Positions 44,991 through 57,848 of a stretch of 64,000 nucleotides of DNA are shown one piece after another; within the stretch, counting starts at the first letter, position 1, and every line of letters begins with the position of its first letter. The stretch comes from Ottelia alismoides. Taxonomy: Eukaryota; Streptophyta; Magnoliopsida; Alismatales; Hydrocharitaceae. The notes below the pieces were generated by a model, which was not told the origin of the DNA, ran no database searches, and saw only the letters and a list, made by a program, of their open reading frames with translations. The position numbers and the translations under genes are program-made. Location of the stretch: assembly GCA_037367405.1 (NCBI GenBank), contig JAZKJV010000390.1:682001-746000 (forward strand), given 5' to 3'.

Positions 44991-45925
44991 CGGTGATCCT
45001 TCAATGGCTGTAGACCAGAGCTGATCGATGATAGGGTGTGATGGGATAGAAAAGAAAGTGGAAGGGGAGTCTGATGGAAATGATCGAAGTTTGATTTTGG
45101 GATGAATTTTTGAATTGAAACAGAGAGGAAAAGATGGATTGAGAGGAGAATGGAGGGAAGGATTGAGAAGAGAAGAGATTCATAGGTTAAGAGAGAGGGA
45201 AGATGTGAAGATGAAATTACCTACTGGTCAAGAATGGTGGAGGAGTTCACCTTGGAATGGAGGTTGAGCACCTCTTGGTCATCGCCTTGACTCGCGGTGG
45301 GAGGAGGCTCTTCATGATAGAGCTAGGGTCACACCAGCGACGATCTCAGCTAACTGTACTCCACAACATCACCTGACAGGGAGAACCTCGCTTATGTCAC
45401 TTGACCTCTTACTCCGGAGTTCATTGGAAGGAATCGGTCTCAAAAATGACAGATGTCTCTAGGTTGAGGGATGAGGAGGATCTTTATAGTAGAGGAGGAA
45501 AGTCGGCGAGGTGGTCCCGACGGTAGTTGGAGTTGTTAGGAGGAGGAAGAAGAAGGAGGAGTCGGTGGAGGAAGAAGAAGAAGAAGAAGAAGAAGAGGGG
45601 AAGAAGAGGTGCAACATACCTGGTCAGAGTTTTGGTTGGAGACGAAGGATGACCAAGGTAGAAGAAGAACATCAAATGGCCGAGGCCATTAGGGTGTTGA
45701 GAGGAGAATAGGAAAAAGGTAAGAAGAAGAAGGAGGAGGAGGAGGAGAGAAAAGAAGAGAAAAATAAGAAGAAGTGGGAGAAGAAGAAGGTTGAATATTC
45801 AACCTTCCCAAGTGTCAATCAGAAGTTGCCAAGTGGCGGAGAGAGAATAGAAAAAAAGAAAGGACAAAATAAGAAAAGGACAACAAAGTTGTATACCTAT
45901 AAAAAATACATATTAAGTTAATAAA
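44990..45925 (-). repeat. LTR middle fragment, probably the deleted 3' LTR of element I
   Basis: The purine-rich sequence parallels 48780-49800 of LTR I in order. A GATTGAGAGGAGAATGG-like part leads to GGAATGGAGGTTGAGCA (45255; GGAATGGAGCTTGAGCA at 49199), then a GA-rich stretch with a (GAA)n tract (45566-45597). A perfect 20-bp palindrome with half AAGGTTGAAT (45787-45806) sits where other LTRs have the GTTGACC hairpin. It joins the leader of element I directly, so the coding part of I is missing. Confidence 0.5.
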
Positions 45926-45929
45926 TACA

Positions 45930-46843
45930 TAGTCTACCCGTGTTACTTCCACGTCGTACTGTCCCGAGTTCTCACCAGAACTCACCTAGTCTCAGCCAGT
46001 ATGGAAGTAAGTACGGACCGTTTCCGGCTACCCGTGTTACTTGAGGACGGAGCCTTACGCAGTGTCCTCTAAACCTTCCACTCTGCTAAGTGAACTCGGA
46101 CCGTTGCCGGCTACCCGAGAGCACCCACTGAAATAAGGTGAATCAAGGTGTGAACTAAGTAGTATTTCGATAGAAGCTCGGACTCTGGCTCTACCTTATG
46201 TGTCGTCTCTCTCTCGCTGATCTGGAGATGAGATCGATGAATCAGTTTTTCGGGAATTGCTCTCCCAAAACAAGTGAGTCCTTACGTTTGTTTTAAAGTC
46301 AGATAGATTAGCAGTCCCTGTTTTAATTTTCGGTTATCACTTTTTTGGATATTTTCAGAGAAAAATCGTCTAACGTATTTTTGTGTTTTTGGGATTGGCC
46401 CTAGATACAAGCACCTAGGTGTCGAATCCTATGCAAGCATCTAATCTAAGCTAAGCTACGATGCACAGAGAAGGGAAAAAGCCGTAAAACACCTAACAAG
46501 CACCTATCTCGGAAAAGCCGCGGAAAACCGTCGAGAAAATCGCGATCGAGAAAAGCCGCGGTGGGTGCCCTGCTCCCCCAGGAGTACAGCCCTGGTGAAA
46601 CAGACCCCGAGAAGATACAAGTCGGGATGCCTTTGCGAGGCCCCTTTCTACGACACTATTTTTATATGCTTTTTTTACAAGAAAATTACAAGAAAATCTA
46701 AACTACTTGGTTTCGCAGTTTTGAGCTGCGCGGCTCGAGCTGTGCTGCACAAATCAAAAACAAGAAACTGTTAGGTCAGAGAAATAAAATCACGGAAATG
46801 AAATCTAATCCTAAGATCCTCGCGACTCGTCCTAGCGCTGCCT
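45930..46843 (-). other. Leader of element I
   Basis: Non-coding DNA next to the tRNA-Asp-type primer site. It has counterparts of leader blocks of A and B: AATTGCTCTCCCAAAACAAG (46255) and AGCAGTCCCTGTTTTAATT (46310). It passes into an LTR-like fragment at about 45925 without any gag sequence, so element I has lost its coding region. Confidence 0.55.
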
Positions 46844-46860
46844 CCCCTGCAACGGCGCCA
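46844..46860 (-). other. Primer binding site of element I (tRNA-Asp type)
   Basis: The minus strand reads TGGCGCCGTTGCAGGGG, close to the primer sites of A and B, two bases inside the LTR start at 46863. Confidence 0.85.
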
Positions 46861-46862
46861 TC

Positions 46863-49090
46863 TGAAAAACGCCACCTGATCAGCTTCTCGAATTCCTGCG
46901 AAGAAATCAGAGAAAAAGTATCGCGGTCGTTGTCGACCAGGTGAGTTTTACCAGAAAAAGATTAAGGTTTACTTAATCTTCTTTTTTATTTATACTCCTA
47001 AACAAATGTGTATAGTGATTCGTACGGGAGTGTCGAACTCAGGGAGGCAAACTGTATTAAACTAGGGAGAATCGATGGAAAAACTTAGGCTAAGGGTTCC
47101 CTAATTTTTATTTGATTTTTACGAATTTTATATTGTTTTTGTAATTTTTAATTATTTTATGATTTTTTATTAGAAAATATTTAAATTTTTATTTGATTTT
47201 AGTTTTGTTATTTTTATATTTTTAGTGTGTTTTACTGTTTTTATGGATTTTTAGGTGGTTTTATGATTTTTATGGGTTTTGGTTAACTTCTAATGTAGAA
47301 AACAAAATGTTTATTGAAAACGGCAACGTTTTTTTAGATTTTAAGGGTGAAAATGATGTGGAAATATTTTTCTTGTATTTTCTGCACAAAGTAGATGAAA
47401 TTATCTTCGAAACGATATATTGTGCGTTTTTAGGGGATTTTTCTTGAGTTAGTTATGAATTTTTGAAATTTTGTGTATTTTATAATTTTTTTATTGATTT
47501 TGTTATTTAATTTTTATTTTTTTTGAGTTTAATATGTGAAATATAGTACAATATACTAAATGTAATTTTATAGGATTTTTAAAAGTGTTTTGATATTTTT
47601 ATGGTATTTTAATATGTGTAGGGTATGTATAGTATATTAGATACAGTAATAGGGGTATAGATGTAAAAATCACAGAGATTGAGGGGCCGATGCACAAAAA
47701 TCCCAGAAGAACCTGGCCTCCACGTGATCTGCTAACAACCAGGACCTATGTGTGATTGCCTGAACCGCTGGAAGTATCAACGCAATTTCCCTAAGAAGTT
47801 GCGTGCCTTGCACGTGTATGCAGTAAGGAGGGATATGCGCGTAAAATCCAAACTTCCGGAGGGCAGACCTGCAAAATAATTCCAAAATATAAAATTCCTC
47901 ACGTGCTTCGCGTGTGATGCCGTTAAAGCGGTGGGGCGGCGCCTTCGGTGGCTTTGCTCGATACTGGAAGGTGCTACTCTGTCTCCGGTGATCAAATCGG
48001 ATCTGTTTCTCCAACAAACATTTCGGGTTGGCTGTTTCGTTTCAGATTTCTGGATGATACATATTTCTCAATAGAAACACGCTGGATCTCGAATTAAATC
48101 ACCCATCGCTGCTTCTGCTACCGGCTCGATCTGTCGAGATCTCGAATCTCCGATATCAAGTGCGTGTTCTCTGATCTCTGTGGATTTTTCAGGTCTCCAG
48201 ATATGTTTATCTCACATAATTCTGGTCCTCAGATGCAACAATCCTGCAAGGACATGAAAATGCTCGAGGACAAAACCTCAGCTCCAAAACCAGAGAGATT
48301 AGAAGAAAAAATGTGCAATTCCGTTGATTGTAATGGATGGAATATCAAACTTCTGTCACTGTGCATGAACAGAGAGGAATAGGCGTCGGTTATGTGGTTT
48401 CATCTCGAGGTAATTTGTGTTGTGATCCTTCAATGACGATTTTTCCGCGGATACGATGAGGGAAATAGCAGAGAAGCAGATGGACGAAATATGCGAAATG
48501 GTATGGAGATTGGAGATGAGAATTGACGTGTAAATATGAGATGACTGGAATTTGAAATGCTTAAGGGATGGATGGGGTGGTGATCGCAGGTGTTGTTTCG
48601 GTCAGATCGACACTTAACTCAGCATTCGATGTCGCGGACTGGTTTCGATTGGACATGCGAGTCTCCTTATCTGGTAACTGATCTGCGAAGGAGTCAACGG
48701 ATCGAGGACGAAGCCTCGGTCTGGAATTGCAAATACGAAAACGTGATGAATGGAGAAACTATCGGCGGTAAAGGATAAAGTTCCAGGAATCCAGTTGCCT
48801 TATGATCAGAGTGTACGGATGTGTTGGAGTTGATTCAGAAAATGGAAGGATTTTGAAATGGATGCAGATGGAATAGAGTTTGTGACGATTTTGTAAAAAA
48901 ATGAAAAGTGAAAGAGGAACAAAGTAGAGAATGGACAGATTGAGGGGAGAAGAAATTGATTGAGAATAGAAAGGAATATGAGAGGCGATCGGATCGGATG
49001 GGGTTTTGAATTGAAATTTGACTTAAAAATCGGAAATTTCAACGGAAAAGTGAGATCGGATGTGGTTTTGAATTGAGAAGGGGGTGGAAT

Positions 49091-49143
<53 letters not shown>

Positions 49144-51055
49144 AGGATTGAGAAACAGAGAGGCCTAACCTGGAATGAAGATGGATGTGCTGCGCCTGGA
49201 ATGGAGCTTGAGCAGAGCCCCAGAATCCTAGCCTCGACGCGGTGGCGCGCTCGCGGAGGCTGCGCACGGTGGAGCAGGAGCTCGACGTCGGCGATCTGAT
49301 CTCGCCAGACCTTCCTTTCCTCGCTCGACGGCGGACGGAGGACTGTCACTCCTCACCTCTCTCCGGAGCTCACTGGATTTTGAGAAAAGAAATGGCAGAT
49401 GGATCTGGAAATGAGGGGTCGACGGCCTTATATAGGCGAGGAGAGATACGGGCACCGGAGGAGGTGACGGGATCGAGGGGTGGTTGGTGAACGGCCGGCC
49501 AACGGCCGGCCGTTGAAGCGGTTGGAGAAGGGAAGAAGAAGGTCTAGATTCGATGAACCTGGACGGAAATCCGGCGAGGAAGAACCTAGACGGAGTTCGG
49601 GCGAAGGAGAGTCGGTTGGCGTGCCGACCGTCTGTTGGTGCGGTTGGCGGCAGAGGAGGAGAGGAAGAAGGCCACAGGCGATGGGTCACGGGGGAAGAAA
49701 GCAACGGGGAAGAAGGTGGGATTTGGGAAAGTAAGGGAGAGAAAAGAAGAGAGAGAAAAGTAAAGGGAATAAAATTAAAAAAATTATATTAAATTAAATT
49801 CAATAAGATTAATATAAGTAATAATAAATATAAATTAATTAATATCTAATTAAATTCGTAATTAATTAAATAAATAATAATTAAAAATGAATAAGAAGGT
49901 ATTTAAGTAATAATTAGGTAATTAAGTGGTAATTAATTAATTAATGTAATTAAATAAATAAATTAAATAAATAAATAAAGATTTTAAATAAATAAATATT
50001 TTAAATAAATAAATAAATAAGGTATTATTTATTTTTAAATAAAGATTTAATGCATTAAATAATAGTATAAGTTGCGGCTTATTGTACAATATACCAATAT
50101 GGACCCCGAAAACCGCATTTTTCGCATTAACTCCAATTTTAGCGAAACTGTAGATAATTGAAAAATATAATTTTAGGGACAAAGTTTGCTCAATTCGGAG
50201 TTCATACGGCCGAGTTATGAGGCCCGGACGAAAAAAGTAGCGGCTTCGGGCCTCTGAATTTTTTCGGTATTTTGGCTTTCTTATATTTTTATATTTTTAT
50301 ATATAATTTTAGATGATTTTAGGAAAAAGAATTAGGTTAATCGGGTTTGCGGTTATTTAATTAAAAATCCAGGAAGTTTGTACATATAGTACATATATAC
50401 AACGGGTCCAAAAAGCCGAAACTCACCGGTTTTATATGATTATTTTTCTGATATTTTTAATAAATAGTACTATATACAAAACGGATTTTAAAAGTGAGTT
50501 TGGTCAATTTGGAGTTTTCTATAAATAGATATGAACCTCGGAAGTCGGCTTTTACGGCTTTTCCGGTTCATTGCGGTTATTTTATTTTTGTATCGAAATG
50601 TTTTTCTAATATTTTTATAAAATAATATCCATTTTTATGAACAACTTTTATAAAAGGAGTGTTTTGGTTTGAGATGGTTTTGATGATAAATAAAATAGGT
50701 GAAGTATTTACATTATGAAAAATGGGTAAATTACATTTTTGGTCTTGATTTTCTTTATATTTTTATAAGTTATGATCCTTATCTCCCCCTATTATTTCTC
50801 TTGTCGACCCGGTCAATATTGACCTGGTCTCGGGGTTAGGATCAGTTTGTATATTACATATACAACCTTCTTTATTTTTGTTTTTTTTTCTTTTTCTCTT
50901 TATTCTTTATTTTGGATAATTTAAGTGTTAATTATATAATATTAATCTTTGTGGTTAGAATGTTAATTAGATGGAATTAGTGGATATTTACATGTATTTT
51001 ACCAAGGATTTTAGCCAAAATGAAAGAATAAAGGTGATGAATCACGGATTCATCA
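46863..51055 (-). repeat. Element I 5' LTR (4193 bp)
   Basis: The + strand starts TGAAAAACGCC beside the primer site and ends with the foldback (51036-51055, arms GATGAATC/GATTCATC). The middle (about 47900-49780) is GC- and GA-rich, with a (GA)n tract at 49091-49139. The U3 side carries two copies of the conserved block: GACCCCGAAAACCGCATTTT (50102) and GGGTCCAAAAAGCCGAAACTC (50404). It is inserted in the RNase H region of the Copia element, with candidate duplication AATAA at 51056-51060 (the left copy was not found). Confidence 0.88.
49091..49139. repeat. (GA)n microsatellite inside LTR I
   Basis: Nearly uninterrupted AG/GA dinucleotides within the purine-rich middle of the LTR. Confidence 0.95.
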
Positions 51056-53971
51056 AATAACACCTCCAGCAAGCAGAAAGATGTATCCAGAGGTAGATTT
51101 TCTATCCTCCTTACTTCCTGCATAATCCGAATCCGAATAGCCAATAACTTCTAAGGAATCTGAATGTCGGTAGATTAGCATAAAATCCTTAGTTCCTTGC
51201 AAATATCGCAAGATCTTCTTTGCCGCTATCCAATGGTCCATGCCTGGATTACTTTGATGTCTACCCAACATTCCAACTGCAAAACATATATCTGGTCTAG
51301 TGCATGTTTGGGCATACATTAGACTCCCAATGATAGATGTATATGGAATGTCCTTCATCTGTTCCTTTTCTAAATTATTTTGAGGACATTTGAATGAAAA
51401 AATTTTATCTCCTTTTACCATAGGTGCTGGAGTAGGAGAACAATATTTCATTCCAAATCTCTCTAATAATTTTTCAATATAGGCCTTTTGAGACAATCCA
51501 AGTACTCTATGAGATCTGTCTCTATGAATTTCAATGCCAATGACATATTTAGCATCGCCCATATCTTTCATTTCAAAATTATTAGAAAGGAACATCTTTG
51601 TTTCTCGCAACATCCCAAGGTCATTACAAGCAAGTAAAATATCGTCTACATAAAGGACTAGAAAAGCATATTTACTCCCACTCGTCTTAAGATATATACA
51701 ATTATCAACAATGTTCTCAACAAAACCGAATGAAGTTATTGCATTGTTGAACTTAATGTACCATTGACGAGATGCTTGTTCTAGTCCATATATAGACTTC
51801 TTTAATTTACAAACCAAATGCTTGTTATTGTCTAAAATAAAACCCTCAGGTTGTCGCATGTAAACATGTTCATCTAAGTCCCCATTAAGAAAAGCTGTTT
51901 TCACATCCATTTGGTGTAACTCTAAATCATAATGAGCTACTAATGCCATGATTATTCGTAATGAGTCCTTTCGTGATACCGGAGCGAAAGTCTCATGGTA
52001 ATCTATGCCCTCCTTTTGAGTGAAACCTTTAGCCACAAGTCTGGCCTTATATCTCTCGATGTTGCCTAATGAGTCTTTCTTAGTTTTAAAGACCCATTTG
52101 CAACCAATAGATTTCGCTCCTTTGGGTAGCTCTACCAAGTCCCATACTTGGTTTGCACTCATAGAATCCATCTCCTCCCTCATGGCATTATACCATTTAG
52201 TAGAATTAATTCCACTCATGGCATGTGAAAATGATATTGGATCCTCTGAAATTCCTGTATCGTAATCACATTCTTGTAGGTATGTTATGAAATCTGATGA
52301 GATTGTAGATTTTATTACCCGACCAGATCTAGTTGTAACAACACCTTGTTGAACAGTTGGTGCTATTTCAACTTGATTTTCAGGTAGTGGAGGATTCACC
52401 ATTGGTTCAACCAAAGGAATATCTTGGACTTGAGGGACAACAATATCTTGATGTTGTGTCTCATCCATGATATCATGTTGAATATTTTGCTCCTCCCTTT
52501 CTAGTGGTATAACAAGATCCGGTAATTCATCAAGTATGATGTCTTTAATTACCATCCTGCTCCCACTTTTCTCGTTATTTTCCAAAAATATAGCATTCCT
52601 TGATTCTACAATACTCGATTTCCTATTTGGACAATAGAATCTATAACCTTTAGAGCCTTCTGGATAACCAATGAAGTATCCACTTGTAGTCTTCATATCC
52701 AATTTTTTCTCATGTGGGTTATAGATTCTAATCTCAGCTTGACAACCCCAAATGTGTATGTGTTCCAATCTTGGTTTCCATCCCTTCCAAAGCTCAAATG
52801 GAGTGGATGGAACCGCTTTTGATGGAACTCTATTTAATATATACACGGCTGTCTTTAGAGCTTCACTCCAAAAGGATAAAGGCAATGAGGAGTTACTCAT
52901 CATACTTCGAACCATATCCATTAACGTACGATTCCATCTTTCGGCAACACCGTTTTGATCCGGTTCACCGGGCATTGAAAATTGATGTTCAATGCCTTCA
53001 TCCTTAAGAAATCGCGCAAATGATCCAAGTTTTTGTTCTCCTCCAACATACCTACCATAATACTCACCACCTCTATCTGATCTCACAATTTTAATTTTCT
53101 TTTCTAATTGTCTCTCTACTTTTATTTGATAATCTTTAAAAGCATTTATAGCTTCTGATTTTTCAAATAAAAGATAAAGATACATGTAACGTGAGAAATC
53201 ATCTATGAATGTGATGAAATATTTTTGACCACTAAAACATTCCACAGGAAATGGACCACATATGTCAGTATGTATAATTTCTAAAAGATTAGTACTTCTC
53301 CTTGACCCTTTAGCATGTTTGTTGGTATGTTTTCCCTTAATACATTCCACACAAACACTAGAATCAGTAAAATCTAGAGTGTCAATCACTCCATCATTTA
53401 CTAATTTCTTGATCCTTTTAATGGAGATGTGACCTAATCTTTTATGCCAAAGCATTGATGATCGATCACTATTACGTTTTCGCTTTTTACCAACTATATT
53501 GCAAACAAGGAGATTATTTTCAAAATGTGGATCTAAGTGTAATTTATATAAATAGTCCACTAAGCCACCTGTACCAATCAACTTGTCATTCTTAAACATT
53601 TGAAAAGATGTACTTTTAAATGAAAATTTGTATCCAAGATTACAAAGTCTAGATATTGAAATTAAATTTCTAGAGAACTTGGGTACAAAAAATACATTTT
53701 CCAAATCAAGTACATGGCCAGTTTCCAAAATGAGCCGTTGCGTCCCAATCGCTTCAACATGTGAAGTCATGCGATTTCCCATATAAACGCTTTGCTCATT
53801 TTTTAGTGGCATCCTTGTTTTCAAAAAGCCTTGGATGGAGTTGGAAATATGGATTGAAGTACCAGAATCAATCCACCAAGTGTTAATAGGAACATCAATG
53901 AAATTAGATTCATGACATACATGACATTCAACAATCGATACAGAATTTATTACATTGAATTGAGTAGACAT
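51053..53971 (-). CDS. Copia pol polyprotein, 972 codons, 3'-truncated by LTR I
   Basis: One uninterrupted frame contains the Copia domains in order. The aspartic protease motif is WWIDSG (D35). The GAG-preintegrase/zinc region is [10 protein letters not shown]...C207-x2-C210. Integrase has D236, D299 and E344. Reverse transcriptase has the YVDD box at 774-777 and KWVFKTK...[12 protein letters not shown]. The start of RNase H is GYSDSDYAG (944-952). Family context: protease, integrase and reverse transcriptase act in the virus-like particle. The frame ends after GGVI, where LTR I begins. Its terminal TGA supplies the stop, so most of RNase H and the 3' LTR are missing. YGLEQAS replaces the usual YGLKQAS. 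Intact catalytic residues suggest the insertion disabled a fairly recent copy. Confidence 0.93.
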   Translation of the reverse strand: MSTQFNVINSVSIVECHVCHESNFIDVPINTWWIDSGTSIHISNSIQGFLKTRMPLKNEQSVYMGNRMTSHVEAIGTQRLILETGHVLDLENVFFVPKFSRNLISISRLCNLGYKFSFKSTSFQMFKNDKLIGTGGLVDYLYKLHLDPHFENNLLVCNIVGKKRKRNSDRSSMLWHKRLGHISIKRIKKLVNDGVIDTLDFTDSSVCVECIKGKHTNKHAKGSRRSTNLLEIIHTDICGPFPVECFSGQKYFITFIDDFSRYMYLYLLFEKSEAINAFKDYQIKVERQLEKKIKIVRSDRGGEYYGRYVGGEQKLGSFARFLKDEGIEHQFSMPGEPDQNGVAERWNRTLMDMVRSMMSNSSLPLSFWSEALKTAVYILNRVPSKAVPSTPFELWKGWKPRLEHIHIWGCQAEIRIYNPHEKKLDMKTTSGYFIGYPEGSKGYRFYCPNRKSSIVESRNAIFLENNEKSGSRMVIKDIILDELPDLVIPLEREEQNIQHDIMDETQHQDIVVPQVQDIPLVEPMVNPPLPENQVEIAPTVQQGVVTTRSGRVIKSTISSDFITYLQECDYDTGISEDPISFSHAMSGINSTKWYNAMREEMDSMSANQVWDLVELPKGAKSIGCKWVFKTKKDSLGNIERYKARLVAKGFTQKEGIDYHETFAPVSRKDSLRIIMALVAHYDLELHQMDVKTAFLNGDLDEHVYMRQPEGFILDNNKHLVCKLKKSIYGLEQASRQWYIKFNNAITSFGFVENIVDNCIYLKTSGSKYAFLVLYVDDILLACNDLGMLRETKMFLSNNFEMKDMGDAKYVIGIEIHRDRSHRVLGLSQKAYIEKLLERFGMKYCSPTPAPMVKGDKIFSFKCPQNNLEKEQMKDIPYTSIIGSLMYAQTCTRPDICFAVGMLGRHQSNPGMDHWIAAKKILRYLQGTKDFMLIYRHSDSLEVIGYSDSDYAGSKEDRKSTSGYIFLLAGGVI

Positions 53972-55758
53972 GAAAACAGAACTATCTGCAATAAATCATA
54001 ATGAGACAACCACAATAAGCAAATAACTCAAGCATAAAACTTAATTCAAAATACTAACTTATTTAATATTTTGAGAAATCAATGCACTATCATTACAAGA
54101 CTTGCTGTGGCTAAAGAATTGTAATATACAATTGATTTATCTTAATAAATGAGACAAATAAATTTCAAATATTCATTAGAAATTCCGTACCTGTGGGCAT
54201 TAGAATAACTAATAAATAATTTATTTTTCTCATTAAAAAAAATATGTCCAATTAACTCCATCACTTAATGTAAGTATTGGCATTGTTATCCTAGATGCTG
54301 TGGCTACTCTTGGATAACAAACCAATAATTACTCATTACAAGAAATGATATGTACAATATGAATCGATCAGATGTTGTGGCTACACCTCCCGATTCAATT
54401 ATACACACTTATCCGAATACCTTATGATGGAGTTAATCAACTAATCTCCACTATGTAGATGCAATTTGATACCATTAGTTCAAATAATTGAACTTTACCA
54501 CTTAATGTAATTATTGACATTGTTATCCAAGATGCTGTGGCTACTCTAAGATAACTAGCCAATAATTACGCTTTTCTAAGTAAAACAAATTACAGGTATT
54601 GGTAGGATGCTGTGGCTATTCCTCCCAATCCAGTTATACAAATCAAACCAAAATGGCATCAAACAAACTTAATAAAGTAATAAAGAATGATAGCAAAATG
54701 TATGGTTAGTACACAAGTGTACTAAAGTGGTACTAACCATACAGTATTATCAACAAGTCCGCACAACTAACTGATAGTGCAACGTTATAAACACCATACT
54801 TTTATACACTTTATGTGTACTTATCAGGTGTATACAATAACCAAATCATATACACTTCCAAACAAGTCTCTTACAAATAACGTCACATTATATACAAATT
54901 CAAGTGTCAAGAATGTCATGTAGGTGGTTGCTAGGCAAAAGAATTGGTGCCAACCAATTATCTTAACAATGGAGTTTTTTTTTAAAAAACCCACTTTTTC
55001 TTGATATCATTAAAAAAAACTATTCATTAATGACCTTAACACCACATACAATAGGCATCTCTGGAAAATTGAATAATAAAGTTCATATGAATGAGACCAT
55101 GTGAGGATCATCAATTCCATGCACCTTACGGAAAAAGAAATCTCATGCAACATTCCAGATATAGCAAATAAACAAATAATGGAATATACAAGATGGTTGC
55201 ACAAGCAAGATAAAAAACATATCTCGTTAGAATAATTTAAAAAAAAACATATCGATTTCGATTAAAAAAAATCAATATAAAATTTTAAGTAACCTTAACC
55301 TTTCGGGAGATGAGATAAAACTGTGTATAAAATCTATAGATTTCATACACGGATAAAACAAATAAAAAAACTTGATTATTTTATTTGAGGCCACTGTCCA
55401 GCCAAATGAAACACATCAAGTATGCTTAATAAACTTGTTGGAGTCATGATCCATCGAGATATAACAAATATCACAAGTTAATAGGCTCGGTTGTGCCAAA
55501 TCTACAATCCCCGTGCCCCATAAACGCCTCAAAAGGCAGCCACACATTTTTTTTAAACCACGTTATAACCACCTCTTTCTTTGTCATACAACATGTATGA
55601 AACATATAAACAGAGGTATCAATGAAGCCGGATAAAACCGTGTTTGGTTATAGAGAATGTGAATCCAAAAGATGAACAATAACCAATGTCTTGCGATATA
55701 AAACCAATATGAAAAAATGATTTCAAAACACAAAACAAGTTCTTAAAAGAAATCCAAT
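53972..55758 (-). other. Copia leader without a recognisable gag
   Basis: About 1.8 kb lies between the primer site and the pol ATG. Neither a Gag frame nor a CCHC finger is evident in any minus-strand frame; the longest open stretch there has 64 codons and no family resemblance. It contains a 237-bp tandem duplication (54262-54735). The gag may have been replaced or deleted, or the element may rely on another copy for Gag. Confidence 0.55.
54262..54735. repeat. 237-bp tandem duplication in the Copia leader
   Basis: CACTTAATGTAA...TATTG.CATTGTTATCC.AGATGCTGTGGCTACTC occurs at 54262 and again at 54499. In each unit a second GATG(C/T)TGTGGCTA word follows (54372 and 54608). The copies have diverged. 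A further TTGCTGTGGCTAA at about 54105 hints at an older third unit. Confidence 0.75.
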
Positions 55759-55771
55759 GGCTCTGATACCA
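55759..55771 (-). other. Primer binding site of the Copia element (initiator Met tRNA type)
   Basis: The minus strand reads TGGTATCAGAGCC two bases inside the LTR start at 55774. It is the standard primer site of plant Copia elements and sets the leftward direction of the element. Confidence 0.9.
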
Positions 55772-55773
55772 AT

Positions 55774-56130
55774 TGATAGATCTCAATAGCCTGATAGATC
55801 TATAAACTTAATCAAAATAAATTTAAGATACTAAATACTTACCGGAAGCCATCGCAGCGGAAATGAATCGATGAAGATGGGATTTCCTTCTCCTTCTCAA
55901 CTCTTGCCTAATATGCTTGAGTAATGGATCCTCTCACATTCATTCGTTGAGGGAGAGGGGACCCCAATCTATATTTATAAAACATGATGGTTACCTATCC
56001 ATTAAGGTAACCACCAAATGCAACTTCTCAAGAGATGCATCCCTTCATAATTAATCATGAGCCACAAAAAATAAAATAGAAAATAATGTTGACAACTACC
56101 ATATATGGTAGTTGCCTACACAAATTTCTT
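55774..56130 (-). repeat. Copia 5' LTR (right end approximate)
   Basis: The + strand begins TGATAGATCTC right after the primer site. A TATAAATATAGATT stretch on the minus strand (about 55967-55980) would serve as TATA box for leftward transcription. The outer end is taken near the ACACAA/TACACA words at about 56120-56135. It cannot be fixed because the other LTR is absent. Confidence 0.6.
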
Positions 56131-56134
56131 ACAC

Positions 56135-56870
56135 ACTTATCTTTCAACCTTGACTTCCTCCGAATGCCCCCAATGCTTATGATCCTAAAATCTACCATGA
56201 AATATGATTGCGGGGGTATTGTAATCCATTAAGTTTCAATCTAAATTTTAACGAGTGATGTCTTTTAATAATGTTTCCGAAGTAGCAACTCAAGTTAGTT
56301 GGTTGTGGAGGGATTTGGGTTACTCATGATCCACAAATTGTCAGGTCATGTCGAAGGATGTAATAAGAGGTTTGGGATTTTTGGAGTTTATCTTGTTTAT
56401 GTAACCAAACAAAACTTTTGTGATATTGGTAATTAATTATCAAGGGGAGTGACATAAATAATAATGCATAGTTAAGTGGATTTGAATCAATCTTCATCTG
56501 AATTTCCATAGGATCCAAAATGCTAGCGACAAAATGTTTGTGTCATAAGTTTCTCACTATTCATGCATTGTTGGTGCTAACTGCTAAGTCCAAACTTGTA
56601 AATCTTTTTTGAATCTTTAGATATATATATATATCACAAAGTTCAAAATAAATTTTTGTTACAACAAATTGAAAGAGAGAGAATTTATTTATTAATAGAG
56701 ATAATCAAAATTAAATAAAAGATAAATCAGAAATTAAAATAAAAGAAATAAAATGAAAAGGATGTAGGGCATTATAGTCTCTAGCAATAGTGCCACAATT
56801 TTGTGAGTCAATTTGATTATTTTACTATTGTTTACCAAGTAAAATCAATTTACAATAACTAATAGGGTTA
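56135..56870. other. No recognisable feature apart from a degenerate primer-like site
   Basis: AT-rich DNA. A string TCTCTAGCAATAGTGCCACAA at about 56778 resembles a decayed tRNA-Asp-type primer site. On its own it is weak evidence of an old LTR element. Confidence 0.3.
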
Positions 56871-56871
56871 A

Positions 56872-57192
56872 ATAGGGTTGCATCATTGGGGAGCCAACTT
56901 GGCTACCCACCCTTATTTTATATTTGTTTTTAAGATTTTTATATAACACATGGGGTGGACTTAATTCACTATATGACAACATATTCTCATTTGAACTTTG
57001 TGCATAATAGACAATTTAACTCATCCACCTAGAAGGGTTTGATATGCTTGATAGATGACATAAGATTCTCAAATTAGGTCAAATTTTGAATGAGAATATA
57101 TTATCCTAAAGTTCTGAATCCCCCTTGATTTTTATTAAAAAAATACCACAAAATTGTAAAAAAAATAAAGGAAAGGTTAGCCCCATTTTACC
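56872..57192. mobile_element. Diverged foldback MITE
   Basis: The left part AGGGTTGCATCATTGGGGAGCCAACTTGGCTACCC and the right part AAAGGTTAGCCCCATTTTACCC match the ends of the 33589 and 40841 family. The interior is too diverged to pair over its full length. The flanks are no longer TA repeats. Confidence 0.55.
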
Positions 57193-57199
57193 CGAAATA

Positions 57200-57841
57200 A
57201 TATTTAGAAAGTTGATCATGCCATAAGTATGTGAGAATTAGGTACAAGGAAAGTTAGGCGTCAAACTACTTATGCACAAGTAAAGATGGAATTTAGCTCA
57301 ATTCAAGCAAGCTATTTATTTTTCAAAAGACTTAAGTATCTAATGAAGAAACAAACAAACCTTATGTCTAACATAAAAATACAAAGAAAATCAAGAAAAG
57401 GTAGAAAAATGACATAAACGAAAAGAAAGCAATGAAAATTTGAGAAACATTCGAAATTGGAGTGCTAGACCTCGATCACCCATTCGGGCTGAAACTGGTC
57501 CAGAGTAAGAATGTTCATGTATAATTGAACATTCGAAATTGGAACCTATACGAAAAATGCGATGCAGAAAGTAAACTATCCATATTCCAATCTTTATATT
57601 GTCCCATACAACTGAATCATATCGAACCTTGGTCTCTGAATCAAGCACCCCTTGGCTACCTAAGGAACCGACCATTAGTTGAGACCCCACAAAAAATGTC
57701 AAATGTAATAGAATTAACAATGAACATAAATGAGATTATATGAAGCAAAAGTAAAAGAAAACAAATGACAAAAAAGAATATACGCCATAAACAATAGGTT
57801 CTTTAATAACTCCCTAAACGTGCCTCCTAGCAATGGTGCTA
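57200..57841 (-). other. Old leader with a degenerate tRNA-Asp-type primer site
   Basis: At 57823-57841 the minus strand reads TAGCACCATTGCTAGGAGG, a decayed version of TGGCGCCGTTGCCGGGG with several C/G-to-T/A changes. The TTGATCACCC that follows may be the start of an LTR. The 109-codon frame at 57391-57720 resembles nothing. Confidence 0.4.
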
Positions 57842-57848
57842 TTTTTGT

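Noticed and set aside
45511..45711. Glu-rich ORF over the (GAA)n tract
   Set aside because: A product of the microsatellite.
48806..49792. ORFs in the GA-rich middle of LTR I
   Set aside because: Low-complexity Ser/Leu/Pro or Arg/Gly/Glu products on both strands, caused by (GA)n and GC bias.
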